Shown: piece after piece, positions 38,066 through 46,549 of the stretch
How the letters are laid out: each line of letters opens with the position of its first letter
How positions within the stretch are numbered: the first letter of the stretch is position 1
DNA from: Streptomyces bungoensis
GTDB lineage: Bacteria; Actinomycetota; Actinomycetes; Streptomycetales; Streptomycetaceae
Assembly (NCBI RefSeq): GCF_001514215.1
Contig: NZ_KQ948852.1
Coordinates: 74,292 to 138,291 of the forward strand
Direction: 5' to 3'
DNA: 64,000 nt
Position numbers and translations under genes: made by a program
Notes under the pieces: model-generated
What the model was told of the DNA's origin: nothing
The model's database searches: none
Seen by the model: only the letters and a program-made list of their open reading frames with translations

Positions 38066-38137
38066 CCGTACCGCGCGAGCGGGCGCGCGGTACGGCGGAG
38101 CGGAAGGGGGCGCGTCCGGCCGCACGGGCCGGACGCG
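38066..38137 (-). terminator. Two tandem hairpins between the acyl-AMP ligase and the PKS
   Basis: Hairpin A (38111-38137) has 11-bp perfect arms and a 5-nt loop and starts 3 nt past the ligase stop. Hairpin B (38066-38095) has 12-bp perfect arms (CCGTACCGCGCG) and a 6-nt loop. Both are GC-rich without U-tracts. They lie in the 114-bp gap between two genes that must work together, so partial termination or mRNA end protection is as likely as full termination. Confidence 0.6.
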
Positions 38138-38140
38138 TCG

Positions 38141-39865
38141 TCAGTCCAGGGCGGGCGCGGTCACCACGGAGAGGGTGCCGTCGACGTACGCCGTCCGGGT
38201 GGCGCCGCGCTGGATCTTCCCGCTGGAGGTCTTGGGGATGGTGCCGGCCGCTACCAGGACGACGTCGTGCACGGCCAGACCGTGGGCCTCGCCGACGGCG
38301 CTGCGGATCAGGTCGGTGATCTTCTCGGCCTCGCCGGCGGTGTCCGGGGCGATCTCGGCGACCACGACGGCCCGTTCGCCGTCCGCCCCAAAGTCCACGG
38401 AGAACGCCGCGGTGCAGCCGGGACGCAGGGCGGGGTGGGTGAGTTCGGCGGTCAGCTCCAGGTCCTGCGGGTAGTGGTTGCGGCCGTCGACGACGATGAG
38501 GTCCTTGAGCCGGCCGGTGACGAAGAGTTCGCCGCCCCGCAGCAGGCCGAGGTCGCCGGTGCGAAGGAACCGGCACTCGCGGTCGGGCAGTTGCGCCCGG
38601 AAGGTCTCGCGGGTGGCGAGCGCGTTGCGCCAGTAGCCCTTGGCGACACTGGCTCCGCCCACCCAGATCTCGCCGACCTCGCCCTCGGGAAGTTCCTGGC
38701 GGCGTTCGGGGTGGACGACGGCCACGCTCACGCCGGGACCGGGCCGGCCGCAGCTCACGGCGGCTGCGTCGGCCTCCCCCGCGTTCGGGGTGCCGTCCGC
38801 GGCGGCGAGCAGGGTGGGCGGGGCGCCGACGGTGCCGCCGGTGACCATCAGAGTGGCCTCGGCCAGCCCGTAGCAGGGGTAGAGGGCCTCGCGGCGGAAG
38901 CCGGCCGGGGCGAAGACGTCGGCGAAGCGGCGCAGGGTGGCGGCGCGCACCGGCTCGGCCCCGTTGAACGCGACCCGCCAGGAACCGAGGTCGAGGCCGT
39001 CGAGGAGGTCCGGGTCGGCGTGCTTCAGGCAGAGTTCGTAGGCGAAGTTGGGGCCGCCGCTGGTGTGCGGGCGGTAGCGGGAGACGGCGGCCGGCCAGCG
39101 GGCGGGCCGCTGCAGGAAGTGCAGCGGGGAGAACAGGGTGGCGGTGGCGCCGAGGTGGACCGTGTTCAGGACCGGGCCGATGAGCCCCATGTCGTGGTAG
39201 ACGGGCAGCCAGCTGACGAACAGCTCGTGGTCGTACGCGGCGATCGTCTCGGGCGTGTGGCCCATGCGTTCGGTGATGACCCGCTGGTTGTCCAGCAGGT
39301 TGCCGTGGGTGACGACGACGCCGCGCGGGGCGGCGGTGGAGCCCGAGGTGTACTGCAGGAACGCGACGTCGTCCGGACCGGTCAGGGGCGGGCGCCAGGC
39401 GGCGGCCGCCTCGTCGGGTATGTCCTCGGTGGCGATCAGGGTGATCCCGTCGAGTTCGGGCAGGTGCGCGGCGAGGCCGTCGAGCGAGGCGATCACCTCG
39501 CGGCCGCCCAGGACGACCCGGGCGTCCGCGTCGGCCATCAGGCGCTTCATCCGGGTCAGCGCGCGGTGGTTCTGCGACCGCCCCTGCGGGGGCACGCCGG
39601 GTACGGCGACCACGCCGGCCGAGAGGCAGCCCAGGTAGGCGGAGATGAACTCCAGGCCGGGCGGGTGGAGCAGCATGGCGCGCGAGCCGGTCAGGCCGCG
39701 CTCCTGCAGCCAGGCGGCGACGGCCCGGGAACGGGTGGCCAGCCGGGCGTAGGTCAGTTCCTGGATCTCCCCGTCGCAGTCGCCCGTGACGAGGTAGCGG
39801 TAGGCGACGCGGTCGGGATGGTTCGAGGCGTGCGCGGTCAGTAAGTCGACCAGGGAACGTGCCAT
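38141..39865 (-). CDS. Fatty acyl-AMP ligase (FAAL), PKS priming
   Basis: The 574-residue adenylate-forming enzyme has the FAAL features FLQYTSGSTAAPRGVVVTHG, SWLPVYHDMGLIG, YGLAEATLMVTGG, and GRLKDLIVVDGRNHYPQDLE near the C-terminus. FAALs activate a free fatty acid as acyl-AMP and pass it to a carrier protein, here most likely ACP0 of the adjacent PKS. I chose the ATG at 39865 because AGGTGAGA precedes it; an in-frame ATG at 39889 lacks a ribosome site. Codon 8 is TTA (39844-39842), rare in Streptomyces and read by the bldA tRNA. It is the first gene of the minus-strand cluster. Confidence 0.9.
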   Translation of the reverse strand: MARSLVDLLTAHASNHPDRVAYRYLVTGDCDGEIQELTYARLATRSRAVAAWLQERGLTGSRAMLLHPPGLEFISAYLGCLSAGVVAVPGVPPQGRSQNHRALTRMKRLMADADARVVLGGREVIASLDGLAAHLPELDGITLIATEDIPDEAAAAWRPPLTGPDDVAFLQYTSGSTAAPRGVVVTHGNLLDNQRVITERMGHTPETIAAYDHELFVSWLPVYHDMGLIGPVLNTVHLGATATLFSPLHFLQRPARWPAAVSRYRPHTSGGPNFAYELCLKHADPDLLDGLDLGSWRVAFNGAEPVRAATLRRFADVFAPAGFRREALYPCYGLAEATLMVTGGTVGAPPTLLAAADGTPNAGEADAAAVSCGRPGPGVSVAVVHPERRQELPEGEVGEIWVGGASVAKGYWRNALATRETFRAQLPDRECRFLRTGDLGLLRGGELFVTGRLKDLIVVDGRNHYPQDLELTAELTHPALRPGCTAAFSVDFGADGERAVVVAEIAPDTAGEAEKITDLIRSAVGEAHGLAVHDVVLVAAGTIPKTSSGKIQRGATRTAYVDGTLSVVTAPALD

Positions 39866-40299
39866 GGGACGAGTCTCACCTGTCTGCATGGGTGGACGGG
39901 GAGACGGAGTTCGCGAAGCGTCGCACGAACGCTTCCGAGCCGTGGCGGGCCCGGCTCCATCGCCGGGTCGTCGCGCTCGACCCCACACCGGGAAGCCGTG
40001 GGTCGACGGCTTCTCGTGATTCCCCCCGCGGCAGCCGTGCGCCACCGACACCCAGACCATAGCAAGTCCGTCTGATCGAAATGACGAACGAGCGTAAACG
40101 CTTCGTATCCAACGGAGTTGAAGAACCTGACGGTGTGTGACAGGCGCGTGAACGAAGGCCTCCGCCCTCGGGCGTCATTGCTCTCGCGCCCCCTCCTGCC
40201 GACTCGCTCACACAGCGCATGCGATCTACGACACACCGCTGCCCGGTGGGGCGAATCGCCCCGAATGCCGGACAGCTGATTCCGCCCTATCGTGCTGTC
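39866..40299. other. Intergenic region with divergent promoters
   Basis: No credible gene lies in these 434 bp. The middle (about 40050-40130) is relatively AT-rich. A minus-strand TATGGT at 40061-40056 could be the -10 for the acyl-AMP ligase, but no good -35 is visible. The right end holds the possible leaderless promoter of the BaeRF3 gene. Confidence 0.5.
40288..40293 (+). promoter_or_regulatory. Possible -10 of a leaderless transcript
   Basis: TATCGT ends 6 nt before the ATG at 40300 and no ribosome-binding sequence precedes that ATG. Transcription would begin at or next to the start codon. The -35 region is not consensus. Confidence 0.35.
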
Positions 40300-41394
40300 A
40301 TGGAGCACGCACTGAGTCCCGCAACCCTCGCCGAACTGCGGCGCCCGCGTCCCTACCCGGCGGTGTCCGTGCTGACGCCGACGCACCGCCGCGAACCCGA
40401 GAACGGCCAGGATCCGGTCCGGCTGCGCAACGTGGTGACCGAGGCCAAGAAGCGGCTGGAATCCGACCCCGAGGTCACCCGGGAGCGGCGCGCCGAGGTC
40501 GTCGCACAACTCGACCGCGCGTTGTCCGAGGTCGACCTCACGCACGCCGAGGACGGCCTGGTCATCTTCGCCGCGCCGGGAGAGCACCAGGTCTGGTCCC
40601 TGGCCCGCAGCGTCCCCGAGCGGGTGGTGCTCTCGGACACCTTCCTCACCCGCAACCTGGTCTCCGCGCAGGCCGCCGAGCGGCCCTTCTGGGTGCTGTC
40701 GGTGTCCGCGGACCGCGCCACGCTGTGGAGCGGCGGCGACGGCCGGGTGGTGGAGGACCGCGCCGGCGGCTTCCCGCTGATCCGCAGCAGGCCGAACTTC
40801 GACGCCGAGCGCCAGATGCGGGTCGGCGACATGCCGAGCACGTTCCGCGACGAGGGCACGCGCCACTTCCTGCGCGAGGCGGACACCCGCCTCGGCACGG
40901 TCCTGCGCGACCATCCGCGTCCGGTGTACGTCACCGGGGAGCAGGCCGCGCTGTCCCTGCTGGACGAGGCCGGCAGCGTCGCCCGGTCCGCCGTCCACGT
41001 CCCGCACGGCGGGCTGGCGAACGCCGGGCCCGAGGCCGTGTGGCAGGCGCTGGAGCCGGTCCTGGCGGCGGAGGCGCACCGGGACACCACGGAGGTGATC
41101 CGGGAGCTGATCTCGGCGCGCGGGCACAAGACCTTCGCGGCCGGGGTGGACGAGCTGTGGCAGACCGTCCGGGAGGGCCGCGTCCGGCTCCTGGCGGTGG
41201 AGGAGAACTTCCGCGCGACCGTCCGCGACGAGGGCGGCCACCTCCTCCCCGCGGAGCCCGGCGAAACGGGCGCCCGCGACGACATCGTGGACGAGATCGT
41301 CGAGCGGTGCCTGGAGACCGGCGCCGAGGTGCGCTTCGTCCCGGACGGCACGCTCGGCGACGCGAGCGGGATCGCGGGGGTGCTGCGGTACTGA
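40300..41394 (+). CDS. BaeRF family 3 protein (archaeo-eukaryotic release-factor-like)
   Basis: The 364-residue protein fits the bacterial archaeo-eukaryotic release factor family 3. It begins SPATLAELRRPRPYPAVSVL and contains FWVLSVSADRATLWSGGDGR, ARGHKTFAAGVDELWQTVREG, RVRLLAVEENF, and a C-terminal DIVDEIVERCLETGAEVRFV. Family members resemble domains of peptide-chain release factor 1 and are thought to act in translation or ribosome-associated stress; activity is not established. It probably stands alone, outside the biosynthetic block, and may be leaderless. Confidence 0.75.
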   Translation: MEHALSPATLAELRRPRPYPAVSVLTPTHRREPENGQDPVRLRNVVTEAKKRLESDPEVTRERRAEVVAQLDRALSEVDLTHAEDGLVIFAAPGEHQVWSLARSVPERVVLSDTFLTRNLVSAQAAERPFWVLSVSADRATLWSGGDGRVVEDRAGGFPLIRSRPNFDAERQMRVGDMPSTFRDEGTRHFLREADTRLGTVLRDHPRPVYVTGEQAALSLLDEAGSVARSAVHVPHGGLANAGPEAVWQALEPVLAAEAHRDTTEVIRELISARGHKTFAAGVDELWQTVREGRVRLLAVEENFRATVRDEGGHLLPAEPGETGARDDIVDEIVERCLETGAEVRFVPDGTLGDASGIAGVLRY

Positions 41395-41486
41395 CGCGGA
41401 GAAGCCGCGGGCCCGGAAGCCCCGGTTCCGGCGCTCCCTCCCCGGCGTACGCTACGGCGTGATCGTCGCGGAGAGGGAGCGTGCGC

Positions 41487-42503
41487 ATGGCCGACCTGCT
41501 GGGTGTGGCGGTACTGGGTGCCGGCCACATGGGAGCCGATCACATACGGCGCCTCGATCAGGTGGTGAGCGGCGCCAGGGTGGCCGCCGTCGCCGACCCC
41601 GACGTCGAGCGCGCGAAGGACGCGGTGGCCGGTCTGGCCGGGGTCACCGTGCACACCGACCCGGAGGCCGCACTCGACGCGCCCGGCGTGTCGGCGGTGC
41701 TCGTCGCCTCCCCCGGACCCGCGCACGAGGAGGCGCTGCTCGCGGCCTTCGCGCGGGGTCTGCCGGTGCTGTGCGAGAAGCCCATGGTGCCGGACTCCGC
41801 CGGCGCGCTGCGGGTCGTGGAGGCCGAGGCGCGGCTCGGCCGCAGGCTGGCCCAGATCGGCTTCATGCGGCGCTACGACAGCGAGTACCGGCGCCTGAAG
41901 TCCCTGCTGGACGAGGGGAGCCTGGGCCGCCCGCTGATGCTGCACTGCACCCACCGCAACGTCTCCTCCCCCGCCGGCTTCACCAGCGCCATGCTGGTCG
42001 ACAGCTCCGTGTCGCACGAGATCGACGCGGCCCGCTGGCTGCTCGGGCAGGAGCTGACGGCGGTGACCGTGCTGCGTCCCGCGTCCTCGTCGGGCGCGCC
42101 CGAGGGCCTGGCCGATCCGCAGTTCGTGCTCCTGGAGAGCGAGGGCGGCGTGCTGGTCGACGTGGAGGTCTTCGTCAACTGCGGCTTCGGCTACCAGGTG
42201 CGCTGCGAGGCCGTGTGTGAGGCGGGCAGCGCCCGGATCGGCGACGAGCACACCATGGTGGTCACCGCCCGGGGCAGCGCCGCCGAGGAGGTGGCCCAGG
42301 ACTACCTGGTCCGCTTCGCCGGCGCCTACGACCGCGAGGTGCGGGCCTGGGTGGACGCCACCCGGCGCGGCGAGGTCACCGGCCCGGGCGCCTGGGACGG
42401 CTACGCGGCCTCCGTCGTCGCCGAGGCGGGGGTCGGGTCGCTGGAGACCGGGGGCCGGGTGAGGGTCGAACTGGCCCCGCGCCCAGCGCTGTACGGCCGC
42501 TGA
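41487..42503 (+). CDS. Gfo/Idh/MocA-family dehydrogenase (inositol 2-dehydrogenase-like)
   Basis: The 338-residue protein has an N-terminal Rossmann domain ([20 protein letters not shown]-binding), the family motif VLCEKPM with the catalytic Lys, and a C-terminal GFO-type beta sheet containing [14 protein letters not shown] with the conserved Asp/His region. It should oxidise a polyol or sugar with NAD(P). Myo-inositol 2-dehydrogenase is the nearest type by pattern; the substrate is not proven. The ATG at 41487 has GAGAGGGAG 7 nt upstream. It converges on the SsgA-like gene. Confidence 0.82.
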   Translation: MADLLGVAVLGAGHMGADHIRRLDQVVSGARVAAVADPDVERAKDAVAGLAGVTVHTDPEAALDAPGVSAVLVASPGPAHEEALLAAFARGLPVLCEKPMVPDSAGALRVVEAEARLGRRLAQIGFMRRYDSEYRRLKSLLDEGSLGRPLMLHCTHRNVSSPAGFTSAMLVDSSVSHEIDAARWLLGQELTAVTVLRPASSSGAPEGLADPQFVLLESEGGVLVDVEVFVNCGFGYQVRCEAVCEAGSARIGDEHTMVVTARGSAAEEVAQDYLVRFAGAYDREVRAWVDATRRGEVTGPGAWDGYAASVVAEAGVGSLETGGRVRVELAPRPALYGR

Positions 42504-42532
42504 CGGCCGCGGCCTCCGGGTGCCGCACCGGC

Positions 42533-42946
42533 TCACACCCCGCCGAACAGCGCGCTCAGCCCCCGCTCCACCACCGCCGCCACGTTCTCCTGCCCGGGCG
42601 GCACCACGGCGTAGGTGTGGAGCAGGAAGCGGCGCAGCGCCGAGTTCGGGAACTGGATCAGGGCGAGGCCGCAGGGCGAGTGGAACTCCAGCACCGTGCG
42701 CGTGCGGTCGTACGGCCATATCTGCACGTCACCGTGGCCGGCCGGGGCGCGCAGGCCCTGTTCGAGCAGGGCGCGCGCGAAGGTCCAGGTGACCTCGTCG
42801 CCCGAGAGGGTGGCCTCGGACGGGAAGTCCACGAAGACGGCGAGCGGATCGTCGGGCGTGTAGCGCAGGGTGGCCGGCACCGGGACCTCCTGGTCCTCGG
42901 CGGTGATGAGGCGGGCGTGGGCGGGCTGCTCGATGACGGTGTCCAT
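42533..42946 (-). CDS. SsgA-like sporulation and cell division protein (SALP)
   Basis: The 137-residue protein carries the SALP pattern VPVPATLRYTPDDPLAVFVD, VTWTFARALLEQGL, GDVQIWPY and the C-terminal LHTYAVVPPGQE. SALPs are actinomycete-specific and help place septa and control peptidoglycan during sporulation. No strong ribosome site is seen before the ATG. It is divergent from the PAS/SpoIIE phosphatase across a 348-bp gap that holds a CATATG palindrome. Which SALP this is cannot be told by eye. Confidence 0.88.
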   Translation of the reverse strand: MDTVIEQPAHARLITAEDQEVPVPATLRYTPDDPLAVFVDFPSEATLSGDEVTWTFARALLEQGLRAPAGHGDVQIWPYDRTRTVLEFHSPCGLALIQFPNSALRRFLLHTYAVVPPGQENVAAVVERGLSALFGGV

Positions 42947-43168
42947 GCCATTAAGGAGTCCGCCGGGGCCGTTTCCAGGACGTCAAATCCGGTCAGAGTT
43001 GGCGCGGATCGAACGGTCACCGCCTCACGGGAATGCCAGAGCGTCGAACAGGCGGCTGAGTGCGCCTCCGGAACCCTCACCCCGTCCGTCAAGTCCCGTA
43101 GTCCGACTACGACTTGGGCGGTCTCGCGGGTAAGGGGCCCGTACCCTGGAAGCACGCCGTCAAGACTC

Positions 43169-43180
43169 TGGCATATGCCG
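43169..43180. promoter_or_regulatory. CATATG-centred palindrome in the SALP/phosphatase gap
   Basis: GGCATATGCC is a perfect 10-bp palindrome. It is about 125 bp upstream of the phosphatase start, and a possible -10 TATCGT (43193-43198) lies 17 bp beyond its first six bases, so the palindrome may overlap the -35 region. Related sites occur at 46396, 47802 and 55986. Nothing else is recognised in the 348-bp gap. Confidence 0.5.
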
Positions 43181-43294
43181 AAAGCACCACCGTATCGTGT
43201 GTCGCCGAATCCCTTACAGGGCGTGGCCGGCTGTGCAACAGTCGTAACGGTCCCTCCGTCACCCTTGCCGTACCGTCCCCCTCCGGAGTGCGTC

Positions 43295-44728
43295 ATGCCG
43301 TCCCCAGTCTCCGCGGACCGCCCGTCCGCCCATCCCCCCGGGCGCGGCTCGGTCGAGGCGCTGATCACGCAGACGCGGCGGCTCAAGGGCGACGTGGACG
43401 CCGTACGGCGGGACACGCGGAACGACGGTTCGGACCTCCAGGAGCGCTGGCAGCGGGCCCTGTACGACCTCGCCCTGCACCAACTCGACGACCTGGACGC
43501 GCACTTGGCGCAGCTCAGGGACGGCCCCGAGCCCGCGCCCGAGGAGCCGCCCGGCGCCCCGGCCGGCCACGCCACGCCTGCCGCTCCCGCACACGGCTCG
43601 CTGCTCAGTCGCGTCGGCAGCGCGGAGTGGAACCTGCTCACGGACGAGGCCAGTTGGTCGGGCGAGCTGTACGGCATCCTGGGCCTCGACCCGGCCGCCC
43701 CCGCGCTCACCCTGGACGAACTGCCCTCCCTGGTACCGGAGGAGGACCGGCCGAAGCTGACCGCGATGGTCACGGACTGCCTGGTCGACGCGAGGCCCGT
43801 CGACGGCGAGTTCCGGGTCCTGCGCCCGGACGGCTCCGAACGGACCGTGCACATGATGGGCGAGCCCGTGCTCGGCGCCGACGGCAGCACCGCCTCGATG
43901 TGGGCGGTGCTGCGCGACGTCAGCGAACTGCGCCGCCACCGGCGGACGGTGCGCGAGACCGAAGACTCGCTGCGGCGTGACCGCGGCCGGGCGCGGACCG
44001 AGCAGCGGCTCGCGGCCGAACTGCGGGAGGCCGTGCTGCCGCCCTGGCGCGGCTCCCTGCGCCTCCCGCACCAGGGGCCGGCCACCCTCGACCTCGCAAC
44101 CCACCGCATCCTCCCGGCCGCGACGCGACTGCCGGCCGGCGGCGACTGGTACGACGCGCTGGAGCTGTCCGACGGCACCACCCTGCTGAGCGTCGGCGAC
44201 CTCACCGGGCACGGGGTGGCCGTCGCCTCCGGCATGGCGATGCTGCTGGGTGCCGTGCGCGGCATGGCGATGACCGGCACCCCGCCCGGCCAACTGCTCC
44301 ACCTGCTGAACCAGTTACTCGACGCCACCGTGCAGCCCGCTCTGGGCAGCGCCGTGTGCTGCCACTACCGGCCCCAGTCCCGCACCCTGGTCTGGGCGCA
44401 GGCCGGTCACCCCGCCCCGCTGCTGTACCGCGACGGAACGGGGCGTCCGCTCGAGGCGCCGGACGGTGTCCTGCTCGGTGCCACCACGGGTGCCGTCTAC
44501 GGGCAGGCCGAAGTGACCCTGGAGCCCGGCGACCTCCTGCTGCTGCACACCGACGGACTGGTGTCGGGGCAGAGCGGTGCGGACGCCGTGGACCGCCTGC
44601 TCGGCCTCGCCCCGCGTTTCGGCGCGGCGCGCGGCGCGCAGGACTGTGTGCGCACGGTCGTGGAGGAGTTCGGCGGAGAGGACCGCGAGGACGACGCCTG
44701 CGTGCTCGTCGCCCGGGTCACCGGCTGA
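43295..44728 (+). CDS. PAS domain-SpoIIE/PP2C serine phosphatase
   Basis: The 477-residue protein has an N-terminal coiled-coil-like region (residues 20-75), a PAS-type sensor domain at about 100-225 (VGSAEWNLLTDEASWSGELY, RVLRPDGSERTVHMMGEPVL) and a C-terminal SpoIIE-type PP2C phosphatase at about 255-475 (PAGGDWYDALELSDG, VGDLTGHGVAVASGM, FGGEDREDDACVLV). These phosphatases typically dephosphorylate anti-anti-sigma factors. The ATG has CGGAG upstream. Codon 341 is TTA (44315-44317), so full translation should depend on bldA. The gene converges on the NsdA/NsdB-like regulator with a 12-nt gap. Confidence 0.88.
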   Translation: MPSPVSADRPSAHPPGRGSVEALITQTRRLKGDVDAVRRDTRNDGSDLQERWQRALYDLALHQLDDLDAHLAQLRDGPEPAPEEPPGAPAGHATPAAPAHGSLLSRVGSAEWNLLTDEASWSGELYGILGLDPAAPALTLDELPSLVPEEDRPKLTAMVTDCLVDARPVDGEFRVLRPDGSERTVHMMGEPVLGADGSTASMWAVLRDVSELRRHRRTVRETEDSLRRDRGRARTEQRLAAELREAVLPPWRGSLRLPHQGPATLDLATHRILPAATRLPAGGDWYDALELSDGTTLLSVGDLTGHGVAVASGMAMLLGAVRGMAMTGTPPGQLLHLLNQLLDATVQPALGSAVCCHYRPQSRTLVWAQAGHPAPLLYRDGTGRPLEAPDGVLLGATTGAVYGQAEVTLEPGDLLLLHTDGLVSGQSGADAVDRLLGLAPRFGAARGAQDCVRTVVEEFGGEDREDDACVLVARVTG

Positions 44729-44740
44729 CCCCGGCGGGGT

Positions 44741-46237
44741 TCAGGCCTGTGCGCTGCCGCCCTCGCTCTTCCCCCGCTGCGGGGGCAGCACGAGCCGGAT
44801 CTCCTCCCGCAGTTCGTGGATCTTCGGATAGCCGGCGTACTCGGCGGTGAGCCGGTACATCTGCCGCAGCCGGTCCCAGGTGCGGCGGGAGGAGTTCGAG
44901 CCCATCGACATCAGGGCGAGCCGGGCGTAGCGGTCGGCCTGCTCCGGGTCGTCGGCGATGAAGCACGCCGAGGCCATGGAGAGATGGTCGAAGATCTTCG
45001 ACCGCTCCCGTCCGTCGACCCGGAGGGCCAGGGCCTTCTCCGCGTAGTACTGGGCGTGCGTGGCCGCGGCCGGGTCGAACTCCGCGAGGGTGCGGTAGGC
45101 CAGGGCCTGCATGCCGTACAGATCCTCGTCCTTGAAGGTCTGCATCCAGTCCGGCGGTTCCACGTCCTCCCGGTCGGAGACGAACAGGTCCTCCGCCCGG
45201 CCCAGCGTGCGGCGCATCGCCTGGCCCTTGCCCATGGACGCCTGCGCCCAGGCCTCGATGGTGTGGAACATGGCCTTCGTACGCGGCTGCAGGCGATCCC
45301 CGGCACCGGACTGGGCGAGCTTCATCAGGTCCAGCGCGTCGCCGGGCCGGCCGAGGTGGACCATCTGACGGGCCGCCCGGGACAGGGCTTCGCCGGCTCT
45401 CGGCCGGTCACCGCCCTCGCGGGCGGCATGGGCGGCGATGACGAAGTACTTCTGTGCCGTGGGCTCCAGGCCGACGTCGTGGGACATCCAGCCGGCGAGG
45501 ACGGCGAGGTTGGCGGCGACGCCCCACAGGCGCCGCTGGAGATGGGGTGGATGGTGGTAGGCGAGCATGCCGCCCACCTCGTTGAGCTGGCCCACGACCG
45601 CCTTGCGCTGGAGCCCGCCGCCACGGGCGGCGTCCCAGGCGCGGAACACTTCGACCGAGCGCTCCAGTTCCTCGATCTCCTGCGACCCGACGGGGGCGGC
45701 CTCGTAGCGGTCGAACCCGGCGGGGTCGGCGTGCAGGGGATCGTCGAGAGCGGGGGCGTCGGCCTTCAGGGTGGGGTCGGTGTGCAGCCAGTCGTACATG
45801 GCGCTGCTGAGTGTGGATCCCGCGGCGAGCGCGGCACCCGCGCCCACCAAGCCGCGTCGGTTGAGCATGAGGTCCATTCCCGTGAATTCGGTGAGGACCG
45901 CGGCGGTCCGTTCGGGCGCCCACGGCACGCCGTCGGGATGTTCCGCATTCCCGTCGCCCTGCCGTTTCCCCGCGCGCCCGTGCCGGACCAGACCGAGGTC
46001 CTCGATGGTCACGACACGGCCGAGACGCTCGGTGAACAGGGCCGCCAGCACCCGCGGCACCGGATCGCGCGGGATCTCTCCCATGTCGATCCACCGCCGC
46101 ACCCGCGAGGTGTCGGTCGACAGCTGGGGGTGGCCCATGGCCGCCGCCTGCTTGTTGACCAGTCTCGCGAGTTCGCCCTTGGACCAGCCGGCCAGGCCGA
46201 ACAGGTCCGCGAGGCGGGTGTTGGGTTGTCCGCTCAC
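44741..46237 (-). CDS. nsdB: NsdA/NsdB-type TPR regulator of development
   Basis: The 498-residue protein starts at a GTG (MSGQPNTRLADLFGLAGWSK). An HTH-like N-terminus contains KGELARLVNKQAA and RVRRWIDMGEIPRDPVPRVL. A short hydrophobic stretch near residue 125 (GLVGAGAALAAGSTLSSA) precedes tetratricopeptide-like helices from about residue 170 to 480. This is the pattern of Streptomyces NsdA/NsdB proteins, which repress differentiation and antibiotic production. I favour NsdB because of the opening sequence and the adjacent phosphotransferase, but have not compared it directly. The GTG has GGGGG about 7 nt upstream. It is divergent from the phosphotransferase. Confidence 0.7.
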   Translation of the reverse strand: MSGQPNTRLADLFGLAGWSKGELARLVNKQAAAMGHPQLSTDTSRVRRWIDMGEIPRDPVPRVLAALFTERLGRVVTIEDLGLVRHGRAGKRQGDGNAEHPDGVPWAPERTAAVLTEFTGMDLMLNRRGLVGAGAALAAGSTLSSAMYDWLHTDPTLKADAPALDDPLHADPAGFDRYEAAPVGSQEIEELERSVEVFRAWDAARGGGLQRKAVVGQLNEVGGMLAYHHPPHLQRRLWGVAANLAVLAGWMSHDVGLEPTAQKYFVIAAHAAREGGDRPRAGEALSRAARQMVHLGRPGDALDLMKLAQSGAGDRLQPRTKAMFHTIEAWAQASMGKGQAMRRTLGRAEDLFVSDREDVEPPDWMQTFKDEDLYGMQALAYRTLAEFDPAAATHAQYYAEKALALRVDGRERSKIFDHLSMASACFIADDPEQADRYARLALMSMGSNSSRRTWDRLRQMYRLTAEYAGYPKIHELREEIRLVLPPQRGKSEGGSAQA

Positions 46238-46300
46238 GTCAAGCCCCCAGGTTCTCGGCTGAGTTGACAGTAGCCCCGTGGAGGTTGCCGAGCGAGTATT

Positions 46301-46330
46301 CGCCAGGGTTCGCCAGGGTGCGCCAGATGG
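46301..46330. repeat. Three 10-bp direct repeats CGCCAGGGTT/G
   Basis: CGCCAGGGTT, CGCCAGGGTG and CGCCAGATGG follow each other at exact 10-bp spacing, one helical turn. They lie 64-93 bp upstream of the NsdA/NsdB-like start in a 312-bp divergent gap. This looks like a regulator binding array. The rest of the gap holds a TTGACA at 46264-46269 without a fitting -10 and the CATATG site at 46396. Confidence 0.55.
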
Positions 46331-46395
46331 TGTGCCACTGGGCATCGGGTGTCGAGTAGGAACGCGCCACCCCGACCCGGTCGCCACCCTCGTGT

Positions 46396-46410
46396 GACGG
46401 CATATGACGG
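46396..46410. promoter_or_regulatory. CATATG site upstream of the phosphotransferase
   Basis: GACGGCATATGACGG is an imperfect palindrome around CATATG, about 145 bp upstream of the phosphotransferase start. It resembles the sites at 43169, 47802 and 55986. Confidence 0.35.
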
Positions 46411-46549
46411 ACACACTCCCCAGGGTGTGCCCGGGCGGCCGGGCCGGGTGGGCGCAGGCACGAACGAGCGGCGGGCGCGGCAGCGCCCGCACTCGGCACA
46501 TGGACGTACAGGCAGGCACCGCAGGCACACGAAGGGATCTGTATCTCCC

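Noticed and set aside
38027..38125. A longer N-terminus for the PKS (start near 38125)
   Set aside because: The extra residues are Pro/Arg-rich, lack a ribosome site and would be encoded by the two hairpins. The ATG at 38026 has a GAGGA site.
46238..46528. N-terminal extension of the NsdA/NsdB-like protein
   Set aside because: The extension is Arg/Pro-rich and covers the direct-repeat promoter region. The GTG at 46237 matches the expected family start MSGQPNTRLADLF.
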